A DNA stretch of 64,000 nt from Hanleya hanleyi (taxonomy: Eukaryota > Mollusca > Polyplacophora > Lepidopleurida > Hanleyidae). Location of the stretch: positions 1 through 64,000 of the forward strand of contig JAVTVY010017194.1 in assembly GCA_036873755.1 (NCBI GenBank). Reading direction: 5' to 3'. The notes under the pieces were generated by a model that was not told the origin of the DNA, made no database searches, and worked only from the letters and a program-made list of their open reading frames with translations. The stretch's first letter is position 1; each line of letters begins with the position of its first letter. This document shows, piece after piece, positions 19,929 through 30,104 of this stretch. Made by a program: the position numbers and the translations under genes.

Positions 19929-20928
19929 TGGCTCAGTCTCCAACCCTCCTCCAATGGAACTGCAGAGGAGTTTGACCAAATTTACATGAGCTTCAGTTGT
20001 TAACTCAGGATTATGAACCCTTAGCTCTCTGTCTAAATGAAACTTTTCTCAAAGAAGCAGATAAAAATAAATTTGAATTACGGTAATATACCCGCTATCA
20101 TTCCTATGCTTTGCAAGAGCATGGAAAGGCTACATGTTAAAATGGGTGTTTTGCATAGTCCTATTGATTTGAAGACAGATTTACAAGCTGTAGCAGTTCG
20201 CCTTACTTTGAATTCTGTATTCACATTATGCAGGGTGTACATACCTTCATCTGGAGGTTTCTGTCCTAGGGAACTTCAGCATCTTTATGATCAGCTCCCT
20301 GAACCTTGTTCATTGATGGGTGATTTTAACGGCCGTAGTAATTTTTGGGATAAGAAGATAATAGTAAAGGAAAAGTTCTTGAAGATTTTATATCAAATAA
20401 TTCTTTGTGTATTTTTAATGATGGTTCTTATACACATTTTTCCACAGCCCATGGAACCTATTCAGCTTTAGCGTGACTGAGATACATCATTCTTTAAATG
20501 ACGACTTTACTACGAATGGATGGATGGATACTATGGATTGAGAATACTGATTTGATATTTTAGGAACATCATGATGTCTTGCCGGCATCATTGAAAACTG
20601 TTGACCGCTTCTCTCTTGCAGGAAACAAGCCTATGTTTATGTATACTATGATTGTCTTTTTGAATTTGGTGCTAATACTGTTAATTTGGAATATGGAATA
20701 GGTCTTTGGATTATGGACGCGGATATTCTCTAATGGACGACGGCTGAATTATGAATGACTGACCAGACGCTTGTAATCTTCCTATACTCGACGAATTTTC
20801 TTGGCCTGTTCATGATGACCTTTGTGGAAGTGATCACTTTCCCATTGTTTTAAAAGCTGTTCATTCAGCTGATGACCCCACTTTAACAAGGTATAATTTC
20901 AAGAAAGCAAATTGGTCAGAATTTGAAA
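19929..20928 (+). pseudogene. LINE-A ORF2, AP-endonuclease domain
   Basis: ORF2 begins MAQSPTLLQWNCRG, the usual start of an apurinic endonuclease (N in WNCRG). It continues through VYIPSSGG, the PCSLMGDFNGRS box (metal-binding D and N), and ends GSDHFPIVLK (catalytic SDH). A stop at about 19972 and frameshifts near 20080 and 20370 disrupt it, and MITE-A copy 2 sits at 20468-20776. The enzyme would nick target DNA to prime reverse transcription. Confidence 0.78.
20468..20776 (+). mobile_element. MITE-A copy 2 (309 bp), in LINE-A ORF2
   Basis: Starts TTAGCGTGACTGAGATACAT and ends CAGACGCTTGTAA. It separates the endonuclease motifs before FSFS and GSDHFPI, so the insertion came after the LINE. 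It is nearly the same length as copies 1 and 3. Confidence 0.82.
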
Positions 20929-21126
20929 TTACAAGCGTCTGGTCCGTCATTCATAATTCAGCCGTCGTCTATTAGAGAATATCCGCGGTCATAATCCAAA
21001 GACCTATTCCATATTCCATATAACAGTATTAGCACCAAATTCAAAAAGACAATCATATATAGTATACATAAACATAGGCTTGTTTCCTGCAAGAGAGAAG
21101 CGGTCAACAGTTTTCAATGATGCCGG
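20929..21126 (-). mobile_element. MITE-A copy 4, truncated (198 bp)
   Basis: Starts TTACAAGCGTCTGGTCCGTC on the plus strand and stops at CAATGATGCCGG, about two thirds through the element. It sits between the endonuclease and RT domains of LINE-A ORF2. The missing 110 bases are the AGTCACGCTTT end. Confidence 0.78.
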
Positions 21127-21774
21127 AGATGATTCTTCTTTTGCTGATGTTTCAGATCCTATACAGTTATTCTCAGATGTACTGATTGAAATTACTAACC
21201 AAACCATATCCACATCTCCAGGAGTTGCACACATTCAATATCATGGTTTAATGATGACCGCAAAGAAGCAAGGAAATGTAGGAAGAAAGCTGAACGGTGT
21301 TTCCGCCGAAATTCAAATTCTAAAAATTTGAAAGATCTCAGGGTAGAGCTAAAAGCTCGTAGAACCATGAAACAGAACAAACGCGATTCTTGGAAAAATT
21401 ATGTTTCTAAGATAAATACACATATTCCTATAACAAAGTTTGTAATATGATCCAAAGAATAGAAGGTGAAAGCTCCAAATCTAGTGTTCATCATATCAAC
21501 GATGGAAATGAGGTGTTAACTGACAGAGTAGAGATTGCAAATAAGCTAGGCGAAACAATTGCCAAAAATTCTTCGGCAGATAATTATGTACCTAAATTTC
21601 CAGAAAGTTTCCAGAAAAGAGAAGAGAAAAATGAAATTAAATTCCCCTCCGGTAACCATGAAAGCTATAACGCTATGTTTACAATTGAGGAACTTCATGC
21701 TTCTCTCTCGAAAGCTAATGATTCTGCTGCAGGCCCTGATAATATTCATTATCAACTTTTGAAACATCTACCGG
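21127..21774 (+). pseudogene. LINE-A ORF2, linker and start of reverse transcriptase
   Basis: Runs from FADVSDPIQLFSDVLIE through the linker with KAARKKAE-like basic stretches to the RT start, FTIEELHASLSKANDSAAGPD ... HYQLLKHLP. A frame change occurs near 21440. The coding sequence stops abruptly at 21774 where the GTTGTCC element begins, and continues exactly in register at 24245 (ESSLQILL). Confidence 0.75.
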
Positions 21775-23835
21775 TGTGAAGGTGAACGTTGTCCTGGTTA
21801 GTAGTTGTCCGTCGGACAGCCATTACTGGGACAGGTTGTCCATGGACAACATGTACTGTTGTGAGTTGTCTCGGGACAACTGATACTATCATAGGTTGTC
21901 CATGGACAACTACACCCGGGGATACGTTGTCCGACGATAGAAGTGGTTGTCCAGGTTTTATCGCGATTATAACTAAGTCGTATCAAGGGTTGTCCGTCAC
22001 CTGGGAATAGTTGTCCAGTATCAGGCCTCAGCATGTAAAGCGGTTCAATAAGGCAATGATGCGTAGCCGATAAATCTATTTTCGTTATATCCTGGGTAGA
22101 GGGCTGAAACTATTTTATAGTTTATTTGGAAATATTTGAGTCAAACTCTATGATGAAATGCTAAACAATTCAAGATGGTTGCCATCATGACGTCACAGTA
22201 ACGTCATCTTTTCGGAAGTCATTTTTCGCTTGTTCTGTTTTTGGACTGATTTTTAAAATTTTCCTATATTTTATATCAAAAACTAATTCATATGATAGAG
22301 AATAATTAGTTTTGGCAAAATAAATTACTTTTATGCTCTTTTAGGAATACGGAAAAAATGAACGGAAATGACCGAAAGCACAATTTTATGGGGATATAGC
22401 TCTCTTCTTCTCTTCGGACTCACCCGTATAAATAGTTTTAATACCCCGTATGCTTAGGAGATGAAAGCACGTACACTATATATGAAACAGTCTCTTTGAT
22501 TACGTCACAATGACGTAATCAAATTCACATTCAAATTCACAAATTCGCATCTGAATTTTTGGGCCGAATTTTCCAATCAGAGTTTTCCAATTTGAGTTCA
22601 TGCAATTTTCCCGCAAAAATTCTTGCGTCGTGATGCCATGCGGTGGGGTTAATCCTGCAAGGCCGGATTTTTTTTGGGCGGGGGGGGACATCGGGGCCTT
22701 CGTACCAAACTTTCTATCCTCTATCCGGAACGATAAATACTTGAGAGCTGACACTCCGCAGCTTTGTAGCTTATCATATTGGGGTCCTTTTGAGTCTATG
22801 TGCAGAGAATAATGGTTAAATTCAAAATGGAAGCCATGTGGGTTTTCTTAAAAACGTTTGCTTTACTGCATGGAAAAGTGGACAAACTATTTGATTTACT
22901 AATTTATCATGCAGTGTTTGCGAAGAAATGAAACACAAAAATGCCTTTTTTAATAATGACGACACTGTGACGTCATCACACAGTATTCACCCCCTAGCTA
23001 AAGGAGTACGAAAAATATTTATAATGAAAATTGTCTAAAATAGATTTAAAACTACTTTCAGGGAAGATGACTTCACCGTGAGGCCATTAGAGTGACCATT
23101 GTTAATTGTATTACATTATCCTGTCAAGTTTCACCCCCTAACGAAAATGGTTAAACATATCGGTATTCAGGAAAATTGGGGTAGCGAAGAGCGAAGGGAA
23201 TGGGGGTGGCAGTATACTAAACAAGTCATCGTTAATGATTTCGTTCTAAAAAGCTAAATATTTCTTGCAGAAATTGTCGTTTCGCACAGGCTAGGAAGAT
23301 ATTATATAAGGCTGGGGGAAGACGGCCTTCCTACCCGACAGAGATTGACGCCAAATGCTCAAGTGACTTGGTCATTACGGTTAATTTGCAGTTCTGATGT
23401 TTCAGTATGTAAAATTAATCTGAGAACAAGCAGATTCGGATTCAACACCCTCGGATTAACCTGAAACAAGCACATTGCAATACAAAATGCCGCAACTTCT
23501 GTACCTACAGTGTCTTTTTCAAAATTAGAATTGTGTTAGTTTGCCTCCATCTTATTATGCAGGCCTACGTGGATTACTTTGATAGCGAAATATGTTGTTG
23601 TATATATAAAGTGTACATCAGTTCAACAAAAACACTGTTGACTGTGATAGGAAGAAACTGACGAATAATACGTCAAATATATTTGGAAAATAGAACTAAG
23701 TAATAGGAACATTAAAATATATGTAACAAAAATTTTGCCTCAAAATATAATGTCCACCTGGCGTCATTAATCCACAGATGATCCGTGAAAAAATTAGCAT
23801 GGAAAATATGATAATGTACCATAATAAAAAAATAA

Positions 23836-23925
23836 TGTGACGCGGATGGGATTCGAACCCACAACTTACTGGAACCCGCTCATACATATTACCGCGCCTC
23901 TTTCCCCTGCACTACTTGGGACAGC
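23836..23925 (-). ncRNA. tRNA-like sequence (pseudo-tRNA or SINE head)
   Basis: On the minus strand a B-box-like GTGGGTTCGAATCCCAT lies near the 3' end, preceded by an A-box-like AGTAGTGCAGGGGAAAGAGG. The 3' end CGCGTCA has no complementary 5' acceptor strand and the anticodon arm is not clear. It is therefore not a working tRNA gene but probably a tRNA-derived relic. The nearby poly-A/T stretch (23821-23836) would fit a SINE. Confidence 0.45.
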
Positions 23926-24132
23926 TGCCGAGCCACTGAAAATTTGTCACCTTTATACCGTGACCTAGTTTGTCTGATAATACGATGGACAGCACGTCAT
24001 GGGGGACAACTAATATTGCCACTGTTGTAATAAGAGAGGTTGTCCCCCATGAATAGTTGTCCGGGTGCAAATATGATATTAATGCATTACAACATGTACA
24101 AGAGTAATATGTATCGAGTGGACAACTGGTAC

Positions 24133-24173
24133 CTGAAACTGGGTGTCCCCCGGAGGGGGACACCCAGTTTCAG
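24133..24173. repeat. Perfect 19-bp hairpin
   Basis: The arms CTGAAACTGGGTGTCCCCC (24133-24151) and its exact reverse complement (24155-24173) are separated by GGA. It lies in the right subterminal region of the GTTGTCC element and resembles the foldback structures used as transposase sites. Confidence 0.9.
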
Positions 24174-24244
24174 TCAGGACAACCACTGCCAGGTACAGGT
24201 TGTCCTTCGGACAACCAATACTGTGGGACAACCATTATTGCTAC

Positions 24245-25500
24245 ACCGGAATCTTCTCTACAAATTCTTTTACGCATATTCAACAGACTTTGGACAAGAA
24301 GAGACTTTCCACCGTCATGGCATAATGTCATCGTTATACCAGTACCAAAGCCTGGCCGTAACCATACAGACACTGATAATTATCGTCCGATTTCACTGAC
24401 TAGCTGTGTTTGTAAAACAATGAAACGCATGATAAATGATCGCCATGTTTGGTACCTAGAAACTGAAAAGAAACTTACTGATATTCAAGCTGATTTCCGT
24501 GAAAATAGAAGTACCATTGACCATTTAGTCAGATTAGATTCCTATGTCAAGAATGCTTTCGCCAAAAATGAACATGTAGTTTCCATCTTTTTTGATTTAG
24601 AAAAAGCCTATGATGCTACATGGAAATACGGAATTCTAAAAGACCTTCATACTATGGGATTAAAGGGCCGTTCACCCATTTTCATATCCAACTTTTTGAA
24701 TGATGGACAATTACAAGTTCGGTTGGGTACAACCATGTCTGATCATTTCGACCAAGACCATGGTGTCCCACAGGGCAGTATTTTGTCTACTACTCTGTTT
24801 AGTATCAAGATCAACAGCTTAGCGGAAGTTTTGAATAAATCAATAGATGGTTCACACGATTTTCACATTTCCTGCAGTGGAAAAAGTATACACAATATTG
24901 AGAGAACATTACAACTTTGCCTGGCTTCAAATTCTCCAGAGTTAAAACAAATTGTATACACTTTTGCAGAAAATATTTCCAGCACAAAGATCCAGTACTA
25001 ACATTAGATGGAACTGAGATCAATGTGGTAAAAGAGGTCAAATTCTTAGGAATGTTGTTTGACCACCGACTAACATTCAAATCGCATATAAATTGCTTGA
25101 AAGCTAAGTGCACGAAAGCTCTTGATTTGTTGAAGGTAGTTGCCAACTATAAGTGGGGAGGAGATCAGCAAACAAATCTCCATTTATACATTTATATCGA
25201 TCACTTGTTCGTTCCAAACTTGATTATGGCTCTATTGTTTACAACGGTGCAAGCAAGTCAAACTTGGCAAAGCTAGATTCTATTCTCCATCAAGGACTAA
25301 GACTTTGCCTTGGAGCGTTCAGAACATCCCCTAAAGAAAGCTTATATGTCGAAGCAGATGAATTTCCTTTAGAACTTCGAAGAATTAAACTATCACTGCA
25401 ATATATCACAAAATTGCGATCAAATCAATCGAATCCTGCATATAACTGTGTCCCTTATATGTGTTGTAATTCAAACCTCAGTTCGTGGATCTTTATTTGA
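24245..25500 (+). pseudogene. LINE-A ORF2, reverse transcriptase core (catalytic box lost)
   Basis: RT motifs in order: WHNVIVIPVPKPG, DNYRPISLTSCVCK, IQADFRENRSTIDHL, FFDLEKAYDATW and GVPQGSILSTTLFSIKIN. The expected F-x-DD box is reduced to GSHDFHISC by a small deletion at about 24858, so the active-site aspartate pair is gone. Thumb motifs VNVVKEVKFLGMLFDHRLTF follow after a frame change. The C-terminal part to 25500 is broken by two more shifts. Confidence 0.82.
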
Positions 25501-25689
25501 AGAAACCCTCCATTATTCCACCACTTGGAATTCGTATGAAACCACACATTGTAGCAGCTGGTATTAAACTTAGTCAAATATTACCTAACAAGCTCTTACC
25601 AATTCCATCATGGCAGTTAGCTCAACCAGAAGTAGATATTTCTCTAATGAAGTATAAAAAAGCAGACACGAGCCAGCTCTTGCATACAC

Positions 25690-26510
25690 AATAATTTGGT
25701 CTATTGAGAGAGAAATATAGATCGAATCAGGCTATTTATACAGATGGTTCTAAAGATGGCGAGAGAGTAGCATGTGCTGCTATCTTTAGTTCCAAAACTA
25801 AAACCTGTCGACTACCAGGTAAAAGTTCGATATTCACTGCAGAAGCAAAAGCTATATTGTTGGCTTTAGAAGGTATTGGTTCCGCTAAAAGGAAAAAATA
25901 TGGCGATTAAAAGTGGAACTTCGACTCATCCCACTATCTTGAGTATTCTACAACTACATGACTAGATTTGATCAACAGATTGGTATTGTGTTCTGTTGGT
26001 TGCCTAGTCACGTTGGCATCAAAGGTAATACTGAGGCTGATAGGATGGCTAAGGCAGCCCTAGATGATGAGATTGGTCCTGTTGGAATCCCATATAGCGA
26101 TTTCAGGTCCTCTATCTGTAATTATGTGAGACGGCTGTTTCAATCTTTATGGTATGCTGTGAATAATAACAAACTTCATGAGTTCAAGAAAACTGTAGGC
26201 TATACTCATCTGAACAGCCAGAAACGTTTCGATCAAACCATGATCAGGAGATGTAGAATCGGCCATACACGATTAACTCAGAAACATTTACTAAAAAAAG
26301 AGCCAATCCCAAGGTGTTCCATGCCATGATGATCTCACAGTGAAACAGACGGACCAGACGCTTGTAACATATTCTTATCGAATGGATAGATTTTAAGATT
26401 GTAAGAGAGATTTTCATCGAGCGACTACTTTGGAAGATCTGTTTAGTCAGGGGAGGGAGGATTGCAACTTGGGTTATTTGAGAGAAATCGGGCTGTTACA
26501 TAAGTTTTAA
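25690..26510 (+). pseudogene. LINE-A ORF2, RNase H domain and C-terminus
   Basis: RNase H motifs are AIYTDGSKDGERVACAAIF (first Asp), FTAEAKAILLALEGI (Glu), and GIVFCWLPSHVGIKGNTEAD (His and last Asp). A gap and frame change lie near 25910. The C-terminus LTQKHLLKKEPIPRC continues past a 30-base MITE-A fragment at 26338-26367 (GACGGACCAGACGCTTGTAA) into EDLFSQGREDC ... LLHKF, with the stop at 26508. RNase H removes RNA from the hybrid during retrotransposition. Confidence 0.8.
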
Positions 26511-26573
26511 TGTGTGTATGTTTTAATGCGTTAGATTACTAAGTTAGTGACTTGAGTACTTAGAATTTTGTTT

Positions 26574-26640
26574 GATCGTCGCTATATAGCTGAAATATTA
26601 CTGAACGCGAGATCTAAACCTTAATCCTCTCTCTCTCTCA
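26574..26640 (+). other. LINE-A 3' tail, shared with SINEs
   Basis: GATCGTCGCTATATAGCTGA followed by AATATTACTGAACGCG and a CT-rich end. It is the native tail of this LINE. The same sequence is retroposed at 18637-18703 and, diverged, forms the tail of the 5S-derived SINE at 29886-30104. Confidence 0.8.
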
Positions 26641-29600
26641 TTACATTGTAATTCAACGACACTGGTATTTTCATTGCTTGTCAGTAGTGTGAAAGAAATC
26701 ATTTTAAATGGAACTTGTGTGAGGGAATAAATGCAAATGGTAATTCACCACAGATAATTTGTCTTGGTATAAATGGTGCTGTTCATCACTGTCCTATCGG
26801 TCGACAAGGGAGCCGATGGACGCTATTAAATAAATTAGAATGACATAGATCCTAACTCATAAGGTGATATCTCCCAGACTGGCTGAATCGGCATCACCAC
26901 TGCTCATTTCAACCCCTGCCAAGATGACGATCCATAAACACTTATAACCGGACTTCACTTACACACCGATAGTATCATGGGGTAGAATCAAAGCATCGTC
27001 CTGGGGAGGGAAGCGCGCCCTTGGATAGAGTCGCGTAGATTTGAACGCGGTCTTGTTTTCCGGAGTGCAGTCGAGGCGAAGATTGACTCGCGCGACAGGG
27101 TGAGTATGGCCCCGCGGGATGAGAAATTTAAAGGATGGCGGAAATCGGCGGGATGTGGCAGCGTGTTCAGAGTACCTTGCGTATGTTGATAGTTGTAATG
27201 GCACCAGGGCTGTGGTTGTTCCATATCTTTTTGTCTCTGTAGATGTCGCGCTCAATTCCACCGCTTGGTGAGCGAAAGTGGCGTACCGGGAAAGGATGGT
27301 GTATTTAGATACTTCTTCATAACTTCTTGAGTGGAATATCGTTTGTATAACTCAGATTGTGTTTTATATTCCCTTTCCAATTTTTTTTTACCCAGTTTAC
27401 GTGCTTAAATGCGCAACGTGTCCCAATTTCACACGCAATGGAGCACGCAGCCAGGGAGGAGTTAATCGCCCTGTTAGAGAGACCATGTACGGAAATTAGC
27501 TGAATAGTTGCTCTTTGACGAGAACAGGCTCGTATACAGGATTTTGATCGTCTCATTTTGAAGAGAAATAAAGGACTATTCAGTGCGCCATTCAATAGGG
27601 CTCCTCTCCTCACACACACCCTGAAACATCCCTAGAACCCCCCCCCCCCCTTCGTATATGATAATATAGAGAATGCATCTAACTGCGTGTATTATTTTCT
27701 CGTTGATTACCTAAAATGGGAACACTTAGTGTGCTGTGATCGGTCTTAGTTTCTACTGTGACACATAGTTCAAAAAGACCTATTCAGAATCAAAGAAAAT
27801 CTCAAATACCTCACATGTTATTGTCGAAGCGCAATGCCGTTGGGCTTGCAATGTTGTAGAAGACGGATAGGGATTGCTCTCTATGGTGTTATTAGGTCAA
27901 CCTGACTAGGTTCAGTTGTATTTTGTTTTCGCAAATTTAGCCTATGTTTTGTATGTATTTCATGAAATTTGAAATCATATCCAGAGGCTGTGCGAAATTT
28001 CACTGCTCTGAGAGAATTGTGGAACAGGTTGTAAAAAGACGCATGTAAATAAACCAAACGACCAGTTTAGTTTTTAGAGTGTATTTGTTGTGGTGTTTAC
28101 TCAGGCCTATTGAAATCCTGCACACACGCACCTCAGTTCCCTTGTCCGTCCATCTATTTCCGTGTGCTGGGGGCCAAATTCCGTGAGCAGGTCCCAGAAA
28201 TTCTTCGCTCGCCCCATCCAATCCTTGCGCTCTTGAAATATTCCTCACCCGCGCGCAAAGTTCCGTGCGCTCGGGCAAATATTCTCCAATATCCGTGGTC
28301 TTTCTGAGTCCGCTTGACGCTAATGTTGTCGACGGAAACAGCTGAAGACTTGTCCATTGCACGGAGAGCTATTTTCTTCACCGCTCGGCAGAAGGTCGAA
28401 ATGACCTCGGAGAAGAACTGGTCCACGGGACTTTGTTCACAGCCGTGGAATACTTCACGAGCGCAACAGTGGTGTACGAAGATGATGGCCCGGGGGCATG
28501 TCCCTTAAAAATGTGAAATTCTAGTCCATTTTCCGTGATCTTTTTTCAGACACATATTGGACCAGTTTCATACTGATAACCGCGTCTTGAGAGACAAATT
28601 TGTTGACAAAGAATCGATGAATGAACAACGTACATGATCATTACACTGGCGATGAAAAGGAAAAAAATATTTTAGCTGGAGCTTGAAATAGTGGTATACT
28701 AATATTATTTACACAATTTCCATACTTCACTACGTGGAAACTATACTACAGCAGCAATCAACGTCCAATCAGCTGAGTTATCGATTTCAAAACCTGGGGC
28801 GGGGGTAGTGTGGGATGGGGGCGGAAAGATCCTTTCTCTCCCTCTCGGTTCCTACGCCGCTGATTGCCTATGAGAATCCGAGAACATGAAACTGCATTCG
28901 AGCACACGAGATTTGGTGAATGGAGAAAGGAGTGGGGTGCGTGCGTAGAGGAGTTCGCTAGGCCTGTCACTGAACAGAAGCGTCTGATATATTGTTATCT
29001 AATGTATATCTAATCTCTGATGTATTTTATTCTGGCGTTACAACGTGGAAGAGGTTACAGAGTGTCAATTTATCAGTCTATATTTTCCCCAAATAGTAAT
29101 AATTTTTAGTACAAGTAGCAGTTGCTTTTATTTGTCACAAAAGCCGGCCCAATTATCATGAGACATATATTTTGTTGAATATTAAAACCAGTATTCGATC
29201 AACTATAGCAACTTTAACAAAATCCAACAATTTAATCTGAAATCTGATACCGCCATTACAGGTACTCTAATGCATAGGACAGTTATGTAATCAAAAATTG
29301 TAATCCAGGCAATACCTTTCAACAATGCTTCAAAATTCATAGATTCGACATACTGAAATACGTGGATTCGTATTTGACCATAATTTGTAACGATCAACAA
29401 TGTCCATCAGGATGGTACTATAAATATCAACAGCTATAACGGGAAGAAGAATTCTCATGTGTTCAATGAATTTTGATTTCCCTTTTTCCAATTTAGTCGG
29501 CCATTCCTTCTAAATTGTCGTGTGCGCTCTTTCCCTCATTAACAGCCTGAAAAATGTTTATTTTCTTTTCACAGATCTGATGGTCAAACTGCTGGGCGTA

Positions 29601-29885
29601 AGCAAAATGGTAGGGAGAAGGAAAGGCATTGACATTTGTATTGCCACTTTCATCAAGTTAAACTTGCGAAATTTAGAAACGATTCTTATATCGTGTTTTT
29701 GTGTTGATTTAGTTATGTAGATGATTCCAGTTTGATATAACTGTGCAAATAACCAATATATTGCCGAGATTCGAGATTCACTTGCCGTTTCATATTAAAA
29801 AATCCAATTTGAAATATGCCAAGGATACATAGGAAAATATTAGCTGAACGGTTTGTTCAACATTTGTTTATCTTTCTTCTCCAAA
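26641..29885. other. Anonymous region, no supported gene
   Basis: No domain, RNA or complete element is recognised. A C-run (27641-27651) and moderately GC-rich blocks at 26985-27260 and 28130-28500 are present. The minus-strand frame at 28154-28426 is open upstream and rich in Arg/Ser (VDQFFSEVISTFCRAVKKIA), and could be an exon or chance. It has no recognisable family. Confidence 0.4.
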
Positions 29886-30104
29886 GTGAATGAGTAAGAT
29901 TTAACATCGTTTTCAACATTTTTTCTGTCATATCACGATGGTGCCTACATGTGCCAGGACACGAGAGTATCCACAGTTCCTATTATCAGCCCAGCCAGTA
30001 CAGCACCCGGTCACCCATCCAAGAATTGGCCGAGCTAAACGTTGCTCAACTTCGGTGATCTGACGAGAACCGGTATGCCCAACGTGATACGCCGTACTTG
30101 CCAA
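29886..30104 (-). mobile_element. 5S rRNA-derived SINE (SINE3 type)
   Basis: On the minus strand, 29995-30103 reads like a 5S rRNA: TATCACGTTGGGCATACCGG, TTCTCGTCAGATCACCGAAG, TTGAGCAACG, TTGGATGGGTGACC and CGGGTGCTGT. The internal GCCTGGGAA-type segment between GTGACC and GGGTGC is missing, so it cannot be a normal 5S gene. An unrelated 50-bp body follows, then a tail (ATCGTGATATGACAGAAAAA ... GATGTTAAATC) homologous to the LINE-A tail. This is the SINE3 layout, with the internal 5S promoter for RNA polymerase III. Confidence 0.82.

Larger units (their letters stand above)
21775..24244. mobile_element. 2.47-kb non-autonomous element with GTTGTCC/GGACAAC subterminal palindromes
   Basis: Inserted in LINE-A RT with ACCGG on both sides (21770-21774, 24245-24249). 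Removing it restores the RT frame. The ends TGTGAAGGTGAACGTTGTCC and (reversed) GTAGCAATAATGGTTGTCC form imperfect TIRs. GTTGTCC or its complement recurs about a dozen times in the first 250 bases and again in the last 300, several as full palindromes (GTTGTCCATGGACAAC twice). The interior (22040-23830) is AT-rich and non-coding. A tRNA-like block lies at 23836-23925. The superfamily is unknown. Confidence 0.75.
17310..26640 (+). mobile_element. LINE-A: I/Nimb-like non-LTR retrotransposon, heavily interrupted
   Basis: A composite plus-strand LINE. Its order is ORF1 with CCHC knuckles (17317-19846), ORF2 endonuclease (from 19929), reverse transcriptase, RNase H (to 26510) and a 3' tail with a CT-rich end (26574-26640). 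RNase H after RT places it in the I superclade (I, Nimb and relatives). The 5' end is truncated against LINE-B. About 3.9 kb of foreign insertions (MITE copies, a SINE tail, an RT-type fragment and the GTTGTCC element) interrupt it. All frames are broken, so the copy is dead. Confidence 0.82.

Noticed and set aside
23836..23925. Functional tRNA gene.
   Set aside because: The B-box is good but there is no matching acceptor stem or clear anticodon arm.
29995..30103. Functional 5S rRNA gene.
   Set aside because: An internal segment is missing and the sequence continues into a SINE body and LINE-type tail.
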